A DNA stretch of 64,000 bases, from NCBI GenBank assembly GCA_039636865.1, contig CP144172.1, positions 1,364,001 through 1,428,000 on the forward strand, written 5' to 3'. A model generated the notes under the pieces. That model saw only the letters and a program-made list of their open reading frames with translations. It was not told the DNA's origin and did no database searches. Source of the DNA: Dermatophilaceae bacterium Sec6.4 (GTDB lineage: Bacteria > Actinomycetota > Actinomycetes > Actinomycetales > Dermatophilaceae). The position numbers and the translations under genes were made by a program. Below, in pieces: positions 8,056-16,375 of this stretch; position 1 is the stretch's first letter, and each line of letters opens with the position of its first letter.

Positions 8056-9617
8056 CCACTGCCACCCCCGACATCGACACCGTTCCCGGCGGCGCACAGG
8101 AGCTACGCACCTTCGAATCGCTGAACCCGGCAACGGGTGACGTCGTCGGCATCCACCCCATCGATGATGAGAGGACCGTCAGGGAAGCGGTTCGACGGGC
8201 GCACGCTGACGCGCAGTGGTGGGACGAACAGGGCTTCGACGGCCGCAAAGAGGTACTCGGAAAATGGCGCGGCGTACTTGCTCGCAGGCTGGCAGGGTTG
8301 GCAAAGGTCGTGCATGACGAGACCGGTAAGCCGATCGCCGACGCGCAGCTCGAGATCGGGTTGGCCATCGACCACCTCGCGTGGGCTGCCGGGCATGCGG
8401 GCAAGGTGCTCGGGCCGAGTAAATCCTTCGCGGGACTGCTGATGGCCAACCAGTCGGCGACAGTCGAATACCGCCCGTTGGGCGTCATCGGTGTCATCGG
8501 CCCGTGGAACTACCCCGTGTTCACCCCGATGGGTTCGATCAGCTACGCGCTCGCGGCCGGAAACACCGTGGTCTTCAAGCCCAGCGAGCTGACGCCGGGG
8601 GTGGGGGAGTGGCTCGCCGCCGCCCTGCGTGAGGTGGTGCCGGATCGTGCGCTGCTGCAGGTGGTTACCGGGCTCGGCGAGACCGGTGCGGCGCTCTGTA
8701 CTGCGGGCGTGGACAAACTGGCCTTTACCGGGTCCACCGACACGGGCAAGAAGGTGATGGCGGCCTGCGCGCAGACGCTGACACCGGTCATTATCGAGGC
8801 GGGCGGCAAGGACGCCCTGATCGTCGACGCGGACGCCGACATCGAGGCTGCCGCCACCGCTGCTGCCTGGGGCGCGTTCTCCAACGCCGGTCAGACCTGT
8901 ATCGGCGTGGAACGTGTCTACGTGCACGCAGCGGTGCATGACAAGTTCGTCGACGCGCTGGTCGCCAAGGCCAGGCAGGTTCGCCCCGGATCCGGCGCGG
9001 ATGCCCACTACGGTCCGGCGACGCTACCCAAGCAGTTGGACATCATCCGCGGCCACATCGACGACGCGCTGGCCTCCGGTGGCCGCGCGCTGGTCGGGGG
9101 CAAAGGCGCGGTCGGCGAACGGTTCGTGCAGCCGACGGTGCTCGTCGACGTGCCCGAGGACAGCGCCGCGAACACCGACGAGACCTTTGGTCCGACCGTG
9201 ACCGTCAAGAAGGTCGCATCGATGGACGAGGCGATCACCCTCGCCAATGCAACGCGCTACGGCCTGGGTTCCACGGTGTTCTCCAGGAAGCATGGAAAGG
9301 ACATCGCCCGCCGGCTGCGGTCGGGCATGACGGCCGTCAACGACGTCATCTCCTTTGCCGCGATCCCGGCCCTGCCGTTCGGCGGCGTGGGCGACTCCGG
9401 CTTCGGCCGGATCCATGGCGCGGACGGGTTGAAAGAGTTCACCTACGCCCATGCCATTGCGGCACGGCGGATGAAGCCGGTGCTGCTGCTGACGACGTTC
9501 GACCGGACGGCCAAGCAGGACGCGACCTTTTCGCAGATGATCCTGGCCCTGCACGGTCGTGCGACGACGATGGCACTGCCGAGCAAGGGGCTCAGCAAGC
9601 TCCGCAAAAAGAGCTGA
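8052..9617 (+). CDS. NAD(P)-dependent aldehyde dehydrogenase
   Basis: This enzyme oxidises an aldehyde to the acid, most likely the product of the preceding GMC enzyme (betaine aldehyde if the alcohol is choline). The 521-aa protein shows the family landmarks: IGPWNYP in the cofactor domain, FKPSELTPG, the FTGST loop, the general base glutamate in IIEAGGKDALIV and the nucleophilic cysteine in NAGQTCIGVERV. The C-terminal oligomerisation part carries LPFGGVGDSGFGR. It is translationally coupled to the GMC gene (ATGA). The chemistry is secure; the exact substrate is not, since succinate-semialdehyde and other dehydrogenases look alike. Confidence 0.9.
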   Translation: MTTATPDIDTVPGGAQELRTFESLNPATGDVVGIHPIDDERTVREAVRRAHADAQWWDEQGFDGRKEVLGKWRGVLARRLAGLAKVVHDETGKPIADAQLEIGLAIDHLAWAAGHAGKVLGPSKSFAGLLMANQSATVEYRPLGVIGVIGPWNYPVFTPMGSISYALAAGNTVVFKPSELTPGVGEWLAAALREVVPDRALLQVVTGLGETGAALCTAGVDKLAFTGSTDTGKKVMAACAQTLTPVIIEAGGKDALIVDADADIEAAATAAAWGAFSNAGQTCIGVERVYVHAAVHDKFVDALVAKARQVRPGSGADAHYGPATLPKQLDIIRGHIDDALASGGRALVGGKGAVGERFVQPTVLVDVPEDSAANTDETFGPTVTVKKVASMDEAITLANATRYGLGSTVFSRKHGKDIARRLRSGMTAVNDVISFAAIPALPFGGVGDSGFGRIHGADGLKEFTYAHAIAARRMKPVLLLTTFDRTAKQDATFSQMILALHGRATTMALPSKGLSKLRKKS

Positions 9618-9631
9618 TCAGCGAACGGCCC

Positions 9632-10282
9632 TCACAGAACGGTTGCACCGGTCAGGTCGCGGACTATCTCCGCGGCCTGCTCGGTGGTTACGATCGCGCC
9701 TTTGAGCGCACGTAACCGGTCCAGATCGCATGCGCCCAGACCGGCCCCTCGTAGGTCAGCGCCGTCGAGGCGGGCCATCGTGAGATCCGCAGCGGACAGG
9801 TCACACCCGTCGAAAAGGCAAGACCGTAGGTCGGCGCCCCGTAGGACGGCTTCGGTGAACCTAGTGCCGGAAAGGTCGGCGCGGGCCAGGACGGCGCCGG
9901 TGAGGTTGGCGGCGAAGGCATTGCAACGGGTGATCGAGAAACCGAAGCCGCGGCTGTCCTCGAAGTCGGCGCCCATCAGCCGGCAGCCGATGAATGATGC
10001 TCCGCCCAGTGACGCGCCGCGAAGGTCCACGTTGTCCAGCACGCATTCCTCGAACGTGACGTCCGTGAAGTCCGCGCTGCGTAGATGTGCCCCCCGCAGA
10101 TCGCACCGCCGCAACCGAAGGTCGTCGGTTGCGGCGGTGAGGATCGCTCGTAGGGTGTCGCCCTCGAAAGTCTGATCTGTCAGTTCCACCAGGGCAGCCT
10201 GCCATCCGCTGCGGGCAGCGAGTGCCACAGCAGGTTTGCCGACCACCTCACGCACAAAGTTCAAGAGCCCTGATGGGTGCAA
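9632..10282 (-). CDS. Pentapeptide-repeat protein
   Basis: From about residue 40 to 195 of this 216-aa protein there are continuous A(D/N)LXX-type five-residue repeats (for example CDLRGAHLRSADF and LRGADLRSCLFDG). These fold into a right-handed four-sided beta helix. Some family members mimic DNA and protect DNA gyrase (MfpA/Qnr type), while most have no known role; nothing here singles out gyrase. The N-terminal 40 residues are not repetitive. The gene converges on the aldehyde dehydrogenase with a 14-base gap. Confidence 0.85.
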   Translation of the reverse strand: MHPSGLLNFVREVVGKPAVALAARSGWQAALVELTDQTFEGDTLRAILTAATDDLRLRRCDLRGAHLRSADFTDVTFEECVLDNVDLRGASLGGASFIGCRLMGADFEDSRGFGFSITRCNAFAANLTGAVLARADLSGTRFTEAVLRGADLRSCLFDGCDLSAADLTMARLDGADLRGAGLGACDLDRLRALKGAIVTTEQAAEIVRDLTGATVL

Positions 10283-10360
10283 TTCGACTCGGACCCGTCG
10301 TGCTCAGATCAGGCACGAAATGTCTGCATGGCGGGTCACGCCCAACGCAATTCTGGGTTG

Positions 10361-10398
10361 TGTGGATAACTGCGCTGCGGGAAGGGGGATGTGGATAA
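10361..10398 (-). promoter_or_regulatory. Two perfect DnaA-box sequences
   Basis: TGTGGATAA occurs at 10361-10369 and 10390-10398, the exact complement of the DnaA box TTATCCACA, in direct orientation 29 bases apart. They sit in the 242-base gap between the divergent pentapeptide gene and the HNH gene, upstream of the promoter at 10448. There are no replication genes nearby, so a role in regulation or titration is more likely than an origin. Confidence 0.5.
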
Positions 10399-10447
10399 CT
10401 GGTGGCCGAATGTGACTGTGGCACAACGAAATTAGCAGTTGTAGCCC

Positions 10448-10476
10448 TTGCTCAATGAGTCGAACGCTTGTATGAT
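10448..10476 (+). promoter_or_regulatory. Sigma-70-type promoter of the HNH/DUF222 gene
   Basis: TTGCTC (10448-10453), a 17-base spacer and TATGAT (10471-10476) form a near-consensus housekeeping promoter. Transcription would start near 10483, about 40 bases before the ATG at 10525, whose ribosome site is GGAGGTG (10512-10518). Confidence 0.65.
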
Positions 10477-10524
10477 GAAAGGACGCAAGGGTAGATCAAC
10501 GGGCACGGGTTGGAGGTGAGTGGG

Positions 10525-11925
10525 ATGGGGGTTCCGCGAGGCTCGGCGATGCCGGTCGGACCGTTGCCCACTTCGCCATTGGTGGTCCCGGCGGGTCCGG
10601 GGGTTGGGGCAGGGTTGATGGAGCGACTAGGGGAGTTGATTCTTGATCTGCGGGGCTGGCCCGGGGCGTTGTTCCAGCTGGGTGAGGCCGATCTGGGGGA
10701 TTTCGTGGCGGCGATGGTGGGGTTGTCGGCGCGGGCTGAGTCATTGGCGCTGGTGGGCACGGTCGAGGCGGTGTCCAGGGGCGTGGTCGCGTCGTCGACT
10801 GCGGCTGACCCGGCGGGGTGGGTTGCTGCTCGGGTCAGTGAGCAGGCGGGTCTGATGGTGTCGGATCCCGTGGTGGTGCGGCGGGTGGGTGCTGCGGCCG
10901 GGGAGTGCGCGGATACAAAAAATCGGGTGGTTGCTGACGCGTTGTGCGCGGGGGTGGTCACGGTTTCCTGTGCGCGGGTGGCGGTGCGGGAGGCGCCGGG
11001 GGTGTTGTGCGTGGTTCCTGGTGCTGATCGCGATGAGGTGTTGGGTTGGTTCTTGGCGGCCTCGCGTACGGACACGCAGGCGTTGCGGGATCTGTCGGCG
11101 CGGGTCATCGGCCGGTTCGCTGCTGATGTGCTCGTGGTGGAGGAGGGGCGGGCGCAGGGGTGTGAGTCGTTGTCGTGGGCCGGTCTACCGAACGGGTTGA
11201 CCCGGTTGACTGCGGATCTGTCAGCGGGGCACGCGGCCATGGTGGAACACGCGATCGGCGCGTTGTCCGCCCCTAAGCCCGCGACGTGTACTGATCTGAC
11301 GTCCACCGCTCCGGTTGTGGTGGAACGTGATCCGCGAACGCCGGGTAAGCGTCGGGCGGATGCGCTGGTTGAGCTGGTGGGTGTTGCCGCGCGGGTCGTG
11401 GATGCAGACCGTAGCCACACCACGGGGAGCATGGCCGGGTCCGCGAAAGTTGTCGTAACGGTGGATTACCAAACGTTGATCGGGGAACTCGCTGAGACCG
11501 GTCAGCTTCCCGGCCTGGGGCAGAGCATCAGTGGGGACCTGATCGATGCGGGTACGGCGCGACGGCTGGCCTGCGACGCGGACATTCTCCCGGTGGTTCT
11601 GGGCGGAGATTCTGAACCGTTGGACGTAGGTCGGACCAGGCGTTTGTTTACCGGTGGATTACGGACGGCGGTCATCCTCCGGGATCAGGGGTGCACCTTC
11701 CCCGGGTGTGGTCGGCCGCCGGACTGGTGCGATGTGCATCACGTCATTCCGTGGTGGGCCGGTGGGGTGACCACGATGTCGAACGCGGCGCTGTTGTGTG
11801 CGCGCCACCGCACGATCGTGCACCGCGACCTTCTCCTTGCTGACGTCGCCGCGACCGGCGTTACCTGGGACCCGACACCGGGCCGAATGCCCAATCGAGC
11901 ACGTCGCCCATCCCACGCGGCATGA
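10525..11925 (+). CDS. HNH endonuclease domain protein with DUF222 (13E12 repeat family)
   Basis: This belongs to the abundant actinobacterial DUF222 + HNH family. About residues 20-330 form the DUF222 region. The C-terminus has an HNH nuclease fold with zinc-type cysteines in CTFPGCGRP, the DVHHVIPWWAGG core, SNAALLCARHR and a final HRD. Copies are spread through Micrococcales and corynebacterial genomes, and their function and possible mobility remain unsettled. ATG at 10525 is preferred because GGAGG at 10512-10516 is well spaced; TTG at 10510 and GTG at 10516 are alternatives. The gene has its own strong promoter and lies within the segment that separates prmC from sua5. Confidence 0.88.
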   Translation: MGVPRGSAMPVGPLPTSPLVVPAGPGVGAGLMERLGELILDLRGWPGALFQLGEADLGDFVAAMVGLSARAESLALVGTVEAVSRGVVASSTAADPAGWVAARVSEQAGLMVSDPVVVRRVGAAAGECADTKNRVVADALCAGVVTVSCARVAVREAPGVLCVVPGADRDEVLGWFLAASRTDTQALRDLSARVIGRFAADVLVVEEGRAQGCESLSWAGLPNGLTRLTADLSAGHAAMVEHAIGALSAPKPATCTDLTSTAPVVVERDPRTPGKRRADALVELVGVAARVVDADRSHTTGSMAGSAKVVVTVDYQTLIGELAETGQLPGLGQSISGDLIDAGTARRLACDADILPVVLGGDSEPLDVGRTRRLFTGGLRTAVILRDQGCTFPGCGRPPDWCDVHHVIPWWAGGVTTMSNAALLCARHRTIVHRDLLLADVAATGVTWDPTPGRMPNRARRPSHAA

Positions 11926-13016
11926 CGATGAATTCAATTGCTGACAACTCGGTTGTCGTTGCGTTCGCCGGTCCCCACACTGAGGGCGTGAACGCCCTAG
12001 AGATAGTTCATGTGTCGCCGACCTCGGCGCTGCTGCATCAATGGCACTCGGTCATGAGGACGGCGTACACCGACGGTCACGACGCGATGTGGTGGGAGTC
12101 GTTGCCCCAGTTGCAGCACTCTGTGACCATCCCGCACTCGCGCCGCAGTCGTTACCTGTTCGCTGCAATGCGCGACAGGTGGTGCGCTGGCGCTCTCGAA
12201 ATCGCTGGGCAGGTGGACCACCCGGCGGAACCGGTGCAGATCGAGCTCGGTGTGGCCCGTGACCACCAGGGCAATGGCGTGGGGCGTGAGCTGGCTTCGT
12301 ACGCAGTGGGTTTCGCGGTGGGTCACGGGCATACGACGCTGCAGACGGAGGTGTCCGTGCCGGTCGGACAGGCGCTGGAATCAACGAGGTCGGGCCTGTT
12401 CCTGGCCCGAGCAGGATTCACGGTGGGCAATGTCGAAGACCGGCTCCTGCTGGAGCTGCCGTGGGACGGCCGTGGTGAGCGCGCAGCTTCCTGCCCCGGA
12501 CTCGTGCTGTCGTCCTGGGTCGGTGCGTGCCCGGGTGAGCACGAGATCGCCTGGTCTGCGCTGGAGCAGCAGATGGAGGAGGATGTCCCCATCGGCGGCC
12601 TGACTCGCAGCAATACGACGGTCGATATCGCCCGGATGCGAGAGGGTGAGCAACGATCTGCTGCCCGTGGCTGGCTCCTGGTACGCACCATGGCGTCGCT
12701 GCACGGTGCTCCCTGTGGCTATACCGAACTGATGGTCGACATTCACGACCCGGCGCTGGTGGTGCAGGAATCCACCCTGGTCGAGCGCGCCGCACGAGGC
12801 CGTGGCATCGGCAACGCACTCAAATCGGCCAACCTGCGCCGACTCGCTGAGCTGCCGAACGATCTGGTGTCCCGGATGGAGTACGTGCAGACCTACACGG
12901 CGCAGCAGAATGCGCCGATGCAACGACTGAACGAGCAGTTCGGTTTCGTCCGGGTAGGCACGCTGCACGACGCCGAGCAACAGTTGCCCGACGCCGCGAT
13001 TGCCGCCGATAACTAG
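11922..13016 (+). CDS. Tandem GNAT-domain acetyltransferase-like protein
   Basis: Two GNAT acetyl-CoA-binding motifs are visible, [12 protein letters not shown] in the first half and [12 protein letters not shown] in the second. Both keep the R/Q-x-x-G-x-G/A pattern, so the protein is a double GNAT of the general layout also seen in mycothiol synthase. The acceptor substrate cannot be told from sequence. The start is uncertain. ATG 11922 overlaps the DUF222 stop (ATGA) but has no ribosome site, and GTG 11988 ([11 protein letters not shown]) begins where the conserved part seems to start. Its TAG stop is part of TAGGAT (13014-13019), a likely -10 box for the next gene. Confidence 0.78.
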   Translation: MTMNSIADNSVVVAFAGPHTEGVNALEIVHVSPTSALLHQWHSVMRTAYTDGHDAMWWESLPQLQHSVTIPHSRRSRYLFAAMRDRWCAGALEIAGQVDHPAEPVQIELGVARDHQGNGVGRELASYAVGFAVGHGHTTLQTEVSVPVGQALESTRSGLFLARAGFTVGNVEDRLLLELPWDGRGERAASCPGLVLSSWVGACPGEHEIAWSALEQQMEEDVPIGGLTRSNTTVDIARMREGEQRSAARGWLLVRTMASLHGAPCGYTELMVDIHDPALVVQESTLVERAARGRGIGNALKSANLRRLAELPNDLVSRMEYVQTYTAQQNAPMQRLNEQFGFVRVGTLHDAEQQLPDAAIAADN

Positions 13017-13027
13017 GATCACCCCTC

Positions 13028-14149
13028 ATGGCGACCAGTGAGCACGACCACGGATGCCCGTCACACCGCGCATGGGTGGCGGATGCCGTGCGTAAGGTCA
13101 CTGCTGATGCCAATCGATCTGCTGATACGCATCTGATCCCGTTGCGGCTGGCGGGTTTCGACGGCATCGACATCTATCTCAAAGACGAGTCCACCCACCC
13201 GACGGGGAGCCTGAAGCACCGACTCGCGCGCAGCCTGTTCCTCTACGCGTTGTGCAACGGCTGGATCGCAGAGACCACCACGGTCGTCGAGGCGTCCAGC
13301 GGTTCGACGGCGGTCAGCGAGGCGTACTTCGCGCAGTTGCTCGGGTTGGAGTTCGTCGCGGTGATGCCCCGCACCACCAGCGTGGAGAAGATCGCGTTGA
13401 TCCAGCGCTATGGCGGTCGCTGTCACTTCGTCGACGACGCGGGCGCTGTCTACGCCGCAGCCGAGCAGATCGCGCGCGACAGCGGCGGGCACTACCTGGA
13501 CCAGTTCACCTACGCCGAGCGGGCCACGGACTGGCGGGGCAACAACAACATTGCCGAGTCGATCTTCTCCCAGATGCGGTTGGAGCGGCACCCGGAGCCC
13601 TCCTGGATCGTGGTCGGTGCAGGCACCGGTGGTACGAGCGCGACGATCGGCCGATACCTGCGCTACCAGGGTCTTTCGACGAAATTGTGCGTGGTCGACC
13701 CCGAAGGGTCGGCTTTCCACGGCGGTTGGGCCAGCGGCGACCGTACCCATACGACCGGTAGGGGTTCGCGGATCGAGGGAATCGGTCGACCGCGGGTCGA
13801 GCCCTCATTCCAACCCGAGATCGTCGATGCGATGATCCAGGTCCCGGATGCTGCTTCTATCGCTGCCATGCACCTGCTGCACGAGCGCACCGGCCTGTTC
13901 GCGGGCGGTTCGAGCGGCACCAACCTGAGCGGCGTCCTTGAGTTGGCCTGTCGGATGCGAGCGGCCGGCGTGGACGGCAGCATCGTGACGCTGCTGTGCG
14001 ACGGCGGGGAACGTTACGCAGCCACCTATTACGACCGCGACTGGTTGGCAGCTGCAGGCATCGATCCGTCCGGTCACCGTTCGGTGTTGGAGGCCGCGAT
14101 GGATGACGGGGTCTGGCACGCGTACGGCGAACCCGCCCGCGCCCATTAA
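13028..14149 (+). CDS. cds1: PLP-dependent L-cysteine desulfhydrase, Cds1-like
   Basis: The 373-aa protein closely resembles, from memory, the mycobacterial Rv3684 Cds1. That enzyme degrades L-cysteine to pyruvate, ammonia and hydrogen sulfide. Shared stretches include [20 protein letters not shown] with the PLP-binding lysine (about K63), [15 protein letters not shown], the phosphate-binding glycine loop [14 protein letters not shown] and [15 protein letters not shown]. It belongs to the cysteine synthase fold but has the Cds1 form of the active-site loop (STHPTGS). A TAGGAT box 8 bases before the ATG suggests its own nearly leaderless transcript. A role in cysteine or sulfide and redox balance is inferred. 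Confidence 0.88.
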   Translation: MATSEHDHGCPSHRAWVADAVRKVTADANRSADTHLIPLRLAGFDGIDIYLKDESTHPTGSLKHRLARSLFLYALCNGWIAETTTVVEASSGSTAVSEAYFAQLLGLEFVAVMPRTTSVEKIALIQRYGGRCHFVDDAGAVYAAAEQIARDSGGHYLDQFTYAERATDWRGNNNIAESIFSQMRLERHPEPSWIVVGAGTGGTSATIGRYLRYQGLSTKLCVVDPEGSAFHGGWASGDRTHTTGRGSRIEGIGRPRVEPSFQPEIVDAMIQVPDAASIAAMHLLHERTGLFAGGSSGTNLSGVLELACRMRAAGVDGSIVTLLCDGGERYAATYYDRDWLAAAGIDPSGHRSVLEAAMDDGVWHAYGEPARAH

Positions 14150-14197
14150 CCTGAAGGTCCACTCCCTAATCCCCATCAACATCGCAGGAGAGCCTCG

Positions 14198-15058
14198 TTG
14201 AGCCCTGTCTTCGACTGCGCGTCACCGCAGACCCGCGAGGAGGGTGTCTCCGCCGCAAAAGATGCCACCGACAGCGGTGATTGCGTCGTGTTGCCGACCG
14301 ACACCGTCTACGGCATCGGTGTCGACGCCTTCAACCCCTCAGCCGTGCAGAAACTGCTGGATGCCAAGGGTCGAGGTCGCGATATGCCGCCACCCGTGCT
14401 GATCCCGGCGCTCACCACAGTGGACGGGCTGGCGACGGCGGTACCTTCCTATGCCCGTCGGCTGATGGAGGCGTTCTGGCCGGGCGGACTGACACTGATC
14501 TTCCGTGCGCAGCCCTCTCTCGCGTGGGATCTGGGCGACAGCAACGGCACCGTGGGTTTGCGGATGCCTGACGATGACATCGCGCTGGAGCTGCTCTCAC
14601 GAGTCGGTCCGATGGCCGTCAGTTCGGCCAACCGCACCGGCAAACCGACTGCGACCACCATCACTGAAGCCGGTTTCGCGCTCGGTCCCGCGGTCGAGGT
14701 CTACCTGGACGGTGGAACACGCGAGGGCCGTGAACCGTCCACGATCCTGGACTGCACAACCCCGGACCCAGTGCTGCTGCGGGTCGGTGCGGTGTCGGCG
14801 CAGGCGCTGCGCGAGGTGCTGGCCGGTGTCGAATTGATCGAAGTAGCTGCCATCGAACAGTTCGAGGGTTACGGCGAACCCGACGCGGCCCACGAACCCG
14901 ACGCGGCCCGCAAACCCGACGCGGCCCACAAACCCGACGACGGCGCGGTTGACCTCTCCAAGGTGCAGCCGGAGTCGGCCACGCACGCAGCGCCCGAGCC
15001 GGTCAACCTGACCAAGGGCGAGCCCGACACCACCTCCACCACCTCCTCCGATTCCTAA
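14198..15058 (+). CDS. sua5: L-threonylcarbamoyladenylate synthase (Sua5/YwlC)
   Basis: This enzyme makes threonylcarbamoyl-AMP from threonine, bicarbonate and ATP for the t6A modification of ANN-decoding tRNAs. The YrdC fold is clear: VLPTDTVYGIGVDAFN near the N-terminus, KGRGRDMPPPVLI and VSSANRTGKPTATT. The TTG start at 14198 has AGGAG (14186-14190) 7 bases upstream. The catalytic domain ends near residue 215. After it comes an acidic, proline-rich, low-complexity tail of about 65 residues containing near-perfect KPDAAH/EPDAAH repeats and no visible Sua5 C-terminal domain. A TAACCT box overlapping the cds1 stop (14147-14152) may be its promoter. Confidence 0.9.
   Translation: MSPVFDCASPQTREEGVSAAKDATDSGDCVVLPTDTVYGIGVDAFNPSAVQKLLDAKGRGRDMPPPVLIPALTTVDGLATAVPSYARRLMEAFWPGGLTLIFRAQPSLAWDLGDSNGTVGLRMPDDDIALELLSRVGPMAVSSANRTGKPTATTITEAGFALGPAVEVYLDGGTREGREPSTILDCTTPDPVLLRVGAVSAQALREVLAGVELIEVAAIEQFEGYGEPDAAHEPDAARKPDAAHKPDDGAVDLSKVQPESATHAAPEPVNLTKGEPDTTSTTSSDS
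14876..14940 (+). repeat. 18-bp in-frame tandem repeat in the sua5 tail
   Basis: The unit gaacccgacgcggcccac is present about 3.5 times (14876, 14894, 14912 and a partial copy from 14930). It encodes EPDAAH, EPDAAR, KPDAAH and KPD. The period is a multiple of three, so changes in copy number would only alter tail length. Confidence 0.8.
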
Positions 15059-15067
15059 GGTGACCCG

Positions 15068-16357
15068 ATGACCGACTCCTCCACACCGTTCTACGGTTCC
15101 GACTTCAACGCGCTTGCGCAGTTCGACCCGGAGATATCCGACGTCCTGTTGTCCGAGTTGGATCGGTTGCGCACCGGACTTCAGCTCATCGCCAGCGAGA
15201 ACATGTCCAGCCCCGCGGTCTTGACGGCGCTGGGTTCGACGTTGTCCAACAAGTACGCCGAGGGCTACCCCGGTCGTCGCTACTACGGCGGGTGCTCCGA
15301 GGTAGACAAGGCCGAGACCCTCGCCATCGAGCGGTGCAAGACGCTGTTCGACGCCGAGCATGCGAATGTGCAGGCCCATTCGGGGGCCAGCGCCAACCTG
15401 GCCGTCTACGGGGCGTTCATGAAGCCGGGGGAGACGCTGCTCGGTATGTCGTTGCCGATGGGTGGTCACCTGACGCATGGAACCAAGGTCAGCTTCTCCG
15501 GTAAGTGGTTCAACGCGGTCGGGTACGGCGTGGAGAAGGATTCGGAGAACATCGACTACGCCGAGGTCGAGCGGCTCGCGAAGGAGCACCGGCCAAAGAT
15601 CATCCTGGCCGGAGGTTCGGCCATCCCACGGTTGATCGACTTCGAATTCTTCCGCAACCTCGCCGACGAGATCGGCGCGATCTTCTGGGTCGACGCGGCG
15701 CACTTCATCGGTCTGGTCGCCGGTAAGGCGATCCCGTCGCCGGTGCCGTACGCCGACGTGGTCACCTTCACCACCCACAAGGTGCTGCGCGGTCCCCGTT
15801 CGGGTGCGCTGGTCTGCAAGGCCGAGCACGCGGCGAAGCTGGACAAGGCCATTTTTCCGATGATGCAGGGTGGCCCGCAGATGCACACGATTGCGGCGAA
15901 GGCAGTCAACTTCAAAGAGTGCGCGACGCCGGAGTACGCCACCTACGCCGCACAGGTCATCAAGAACGCGCAGGCGCTCGCCGGTGCGCTGGGTGAGCGC
16001 GGTATCCGTCCGACCACGGGCGGCACCGACACCCACCTGTCGCTGCACGACCTGCAGGGCATCGACGTCACCGGTGCGCAGGCCGAGGAGCGCGCGGATG
16101 CCGCGGGCATCGTGCTGAACAAGAACGCCATTCCCTACGACCCGCAGAAGCCGAACATCGCCTCCGGTATCCGGGTCGGCAGTCCCAGCGTGACGACGCA
16201 GGGAATGGGTACGACGGAAATGACGACGATCGCCGACCTGATCCACCGGGCCATCACTCAGGGCGACGGATCACCGCAGCACGCGGTGGCGCAGCAGGTG
16301 CGGGCCGAAGTCGCTGACCTGGTGGGCCGCTTCCCGGCATACCCGCGCCCCGCCTAG
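15068..16357 (+). CDS. glyA: Serine hydroxymethyltransferase
   Basis: This PLP enzyme interconverts serine and glycine and charges tetrahydrofolate with a one-carbon unit. The 429-aa product has the normal length. Family motifs include LIASENMSSPAVLTALGS, NKYAEGYPGRRYYGG, ANVQAHSGASANLAVY and the PLP-lysine region TFTTHKVLRGPRSG. It follows sua5 by 9 bases. It is followed after 18 bases by wecA, so sua5-glyA-wecA are probably co-transcribed. Confidence 0.96.
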   Translation: MTDSSTPFYGSDFNALAQFDPEISDVLLSELDRLRTGLQLIASENMSSPAVLTALGSTLSNKYAEGYPGRRYYGGCSEVDKAETLAIERCKTLFDAEHANVQAHSGASANLAVYGAFMKPGETLLGMSLPMGGHLTHGTKVSFSGKWFNAVGYGVEKDSENIDYAEVERLAKEHRPKIILAGGSAIPRLIDFEFFRNLADEIGAIFWVDAAHFIGLVAGKAIPSPVPYADVVTFTTHKVLRGPRSGALVCKAEHAAKLDKAIFPMMQGGPQMHTIAAKAVNFKECATPEYATYAAQVIKNAQALAGALGERGIRPTTGGTDTHLSLHDLQGIDVTGAQAEERADAAGIVLNKNAIPYDPQKPNIASGIRVGSPSVTTQGMGTTEMTTIADLIHRAITQGDGSPQHAVAQQVRAEVADLVGRFPAYPRPA

Positions 16358-16375
16358 GCGGCCCGGTCCCAGCTC

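Noticed and set aside
9613..9622. Palindrome GCTGATCAGC at the end of the aldehyde dehydrogenase gene as a terminator
   Set aside because: It is only 10 bases with no loop, and contains the stop codon; it is too small to act as a terminator.
10361..10398. Possible chromosomal or plasmid origin at the DnaA boxes
   Set aside because: There are only two boxes, no AT-rich unwinding element, and no dnaA, dnaN, rep or par genes in the window.
11943..11957. GACAAC-TCG-GTTGTC dyad as an operator for the GNAT gene
   Set aside because: The arms are only 6 bp and its place relative to the true start is unknown (it may be coding), so it is not listed as a feature.
14876..14940. CRISPR-like repeat array
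   Set aside because: The repeats are contiguous, in frame and without spacers; this is a coding minisatellite.
14597..16246. 549-codon open frame antisense to sua5/glyA
   Set aside because: It spans two unrelated sense genes and has a low-complexity composition; it is a shadow of glyA codon bias.
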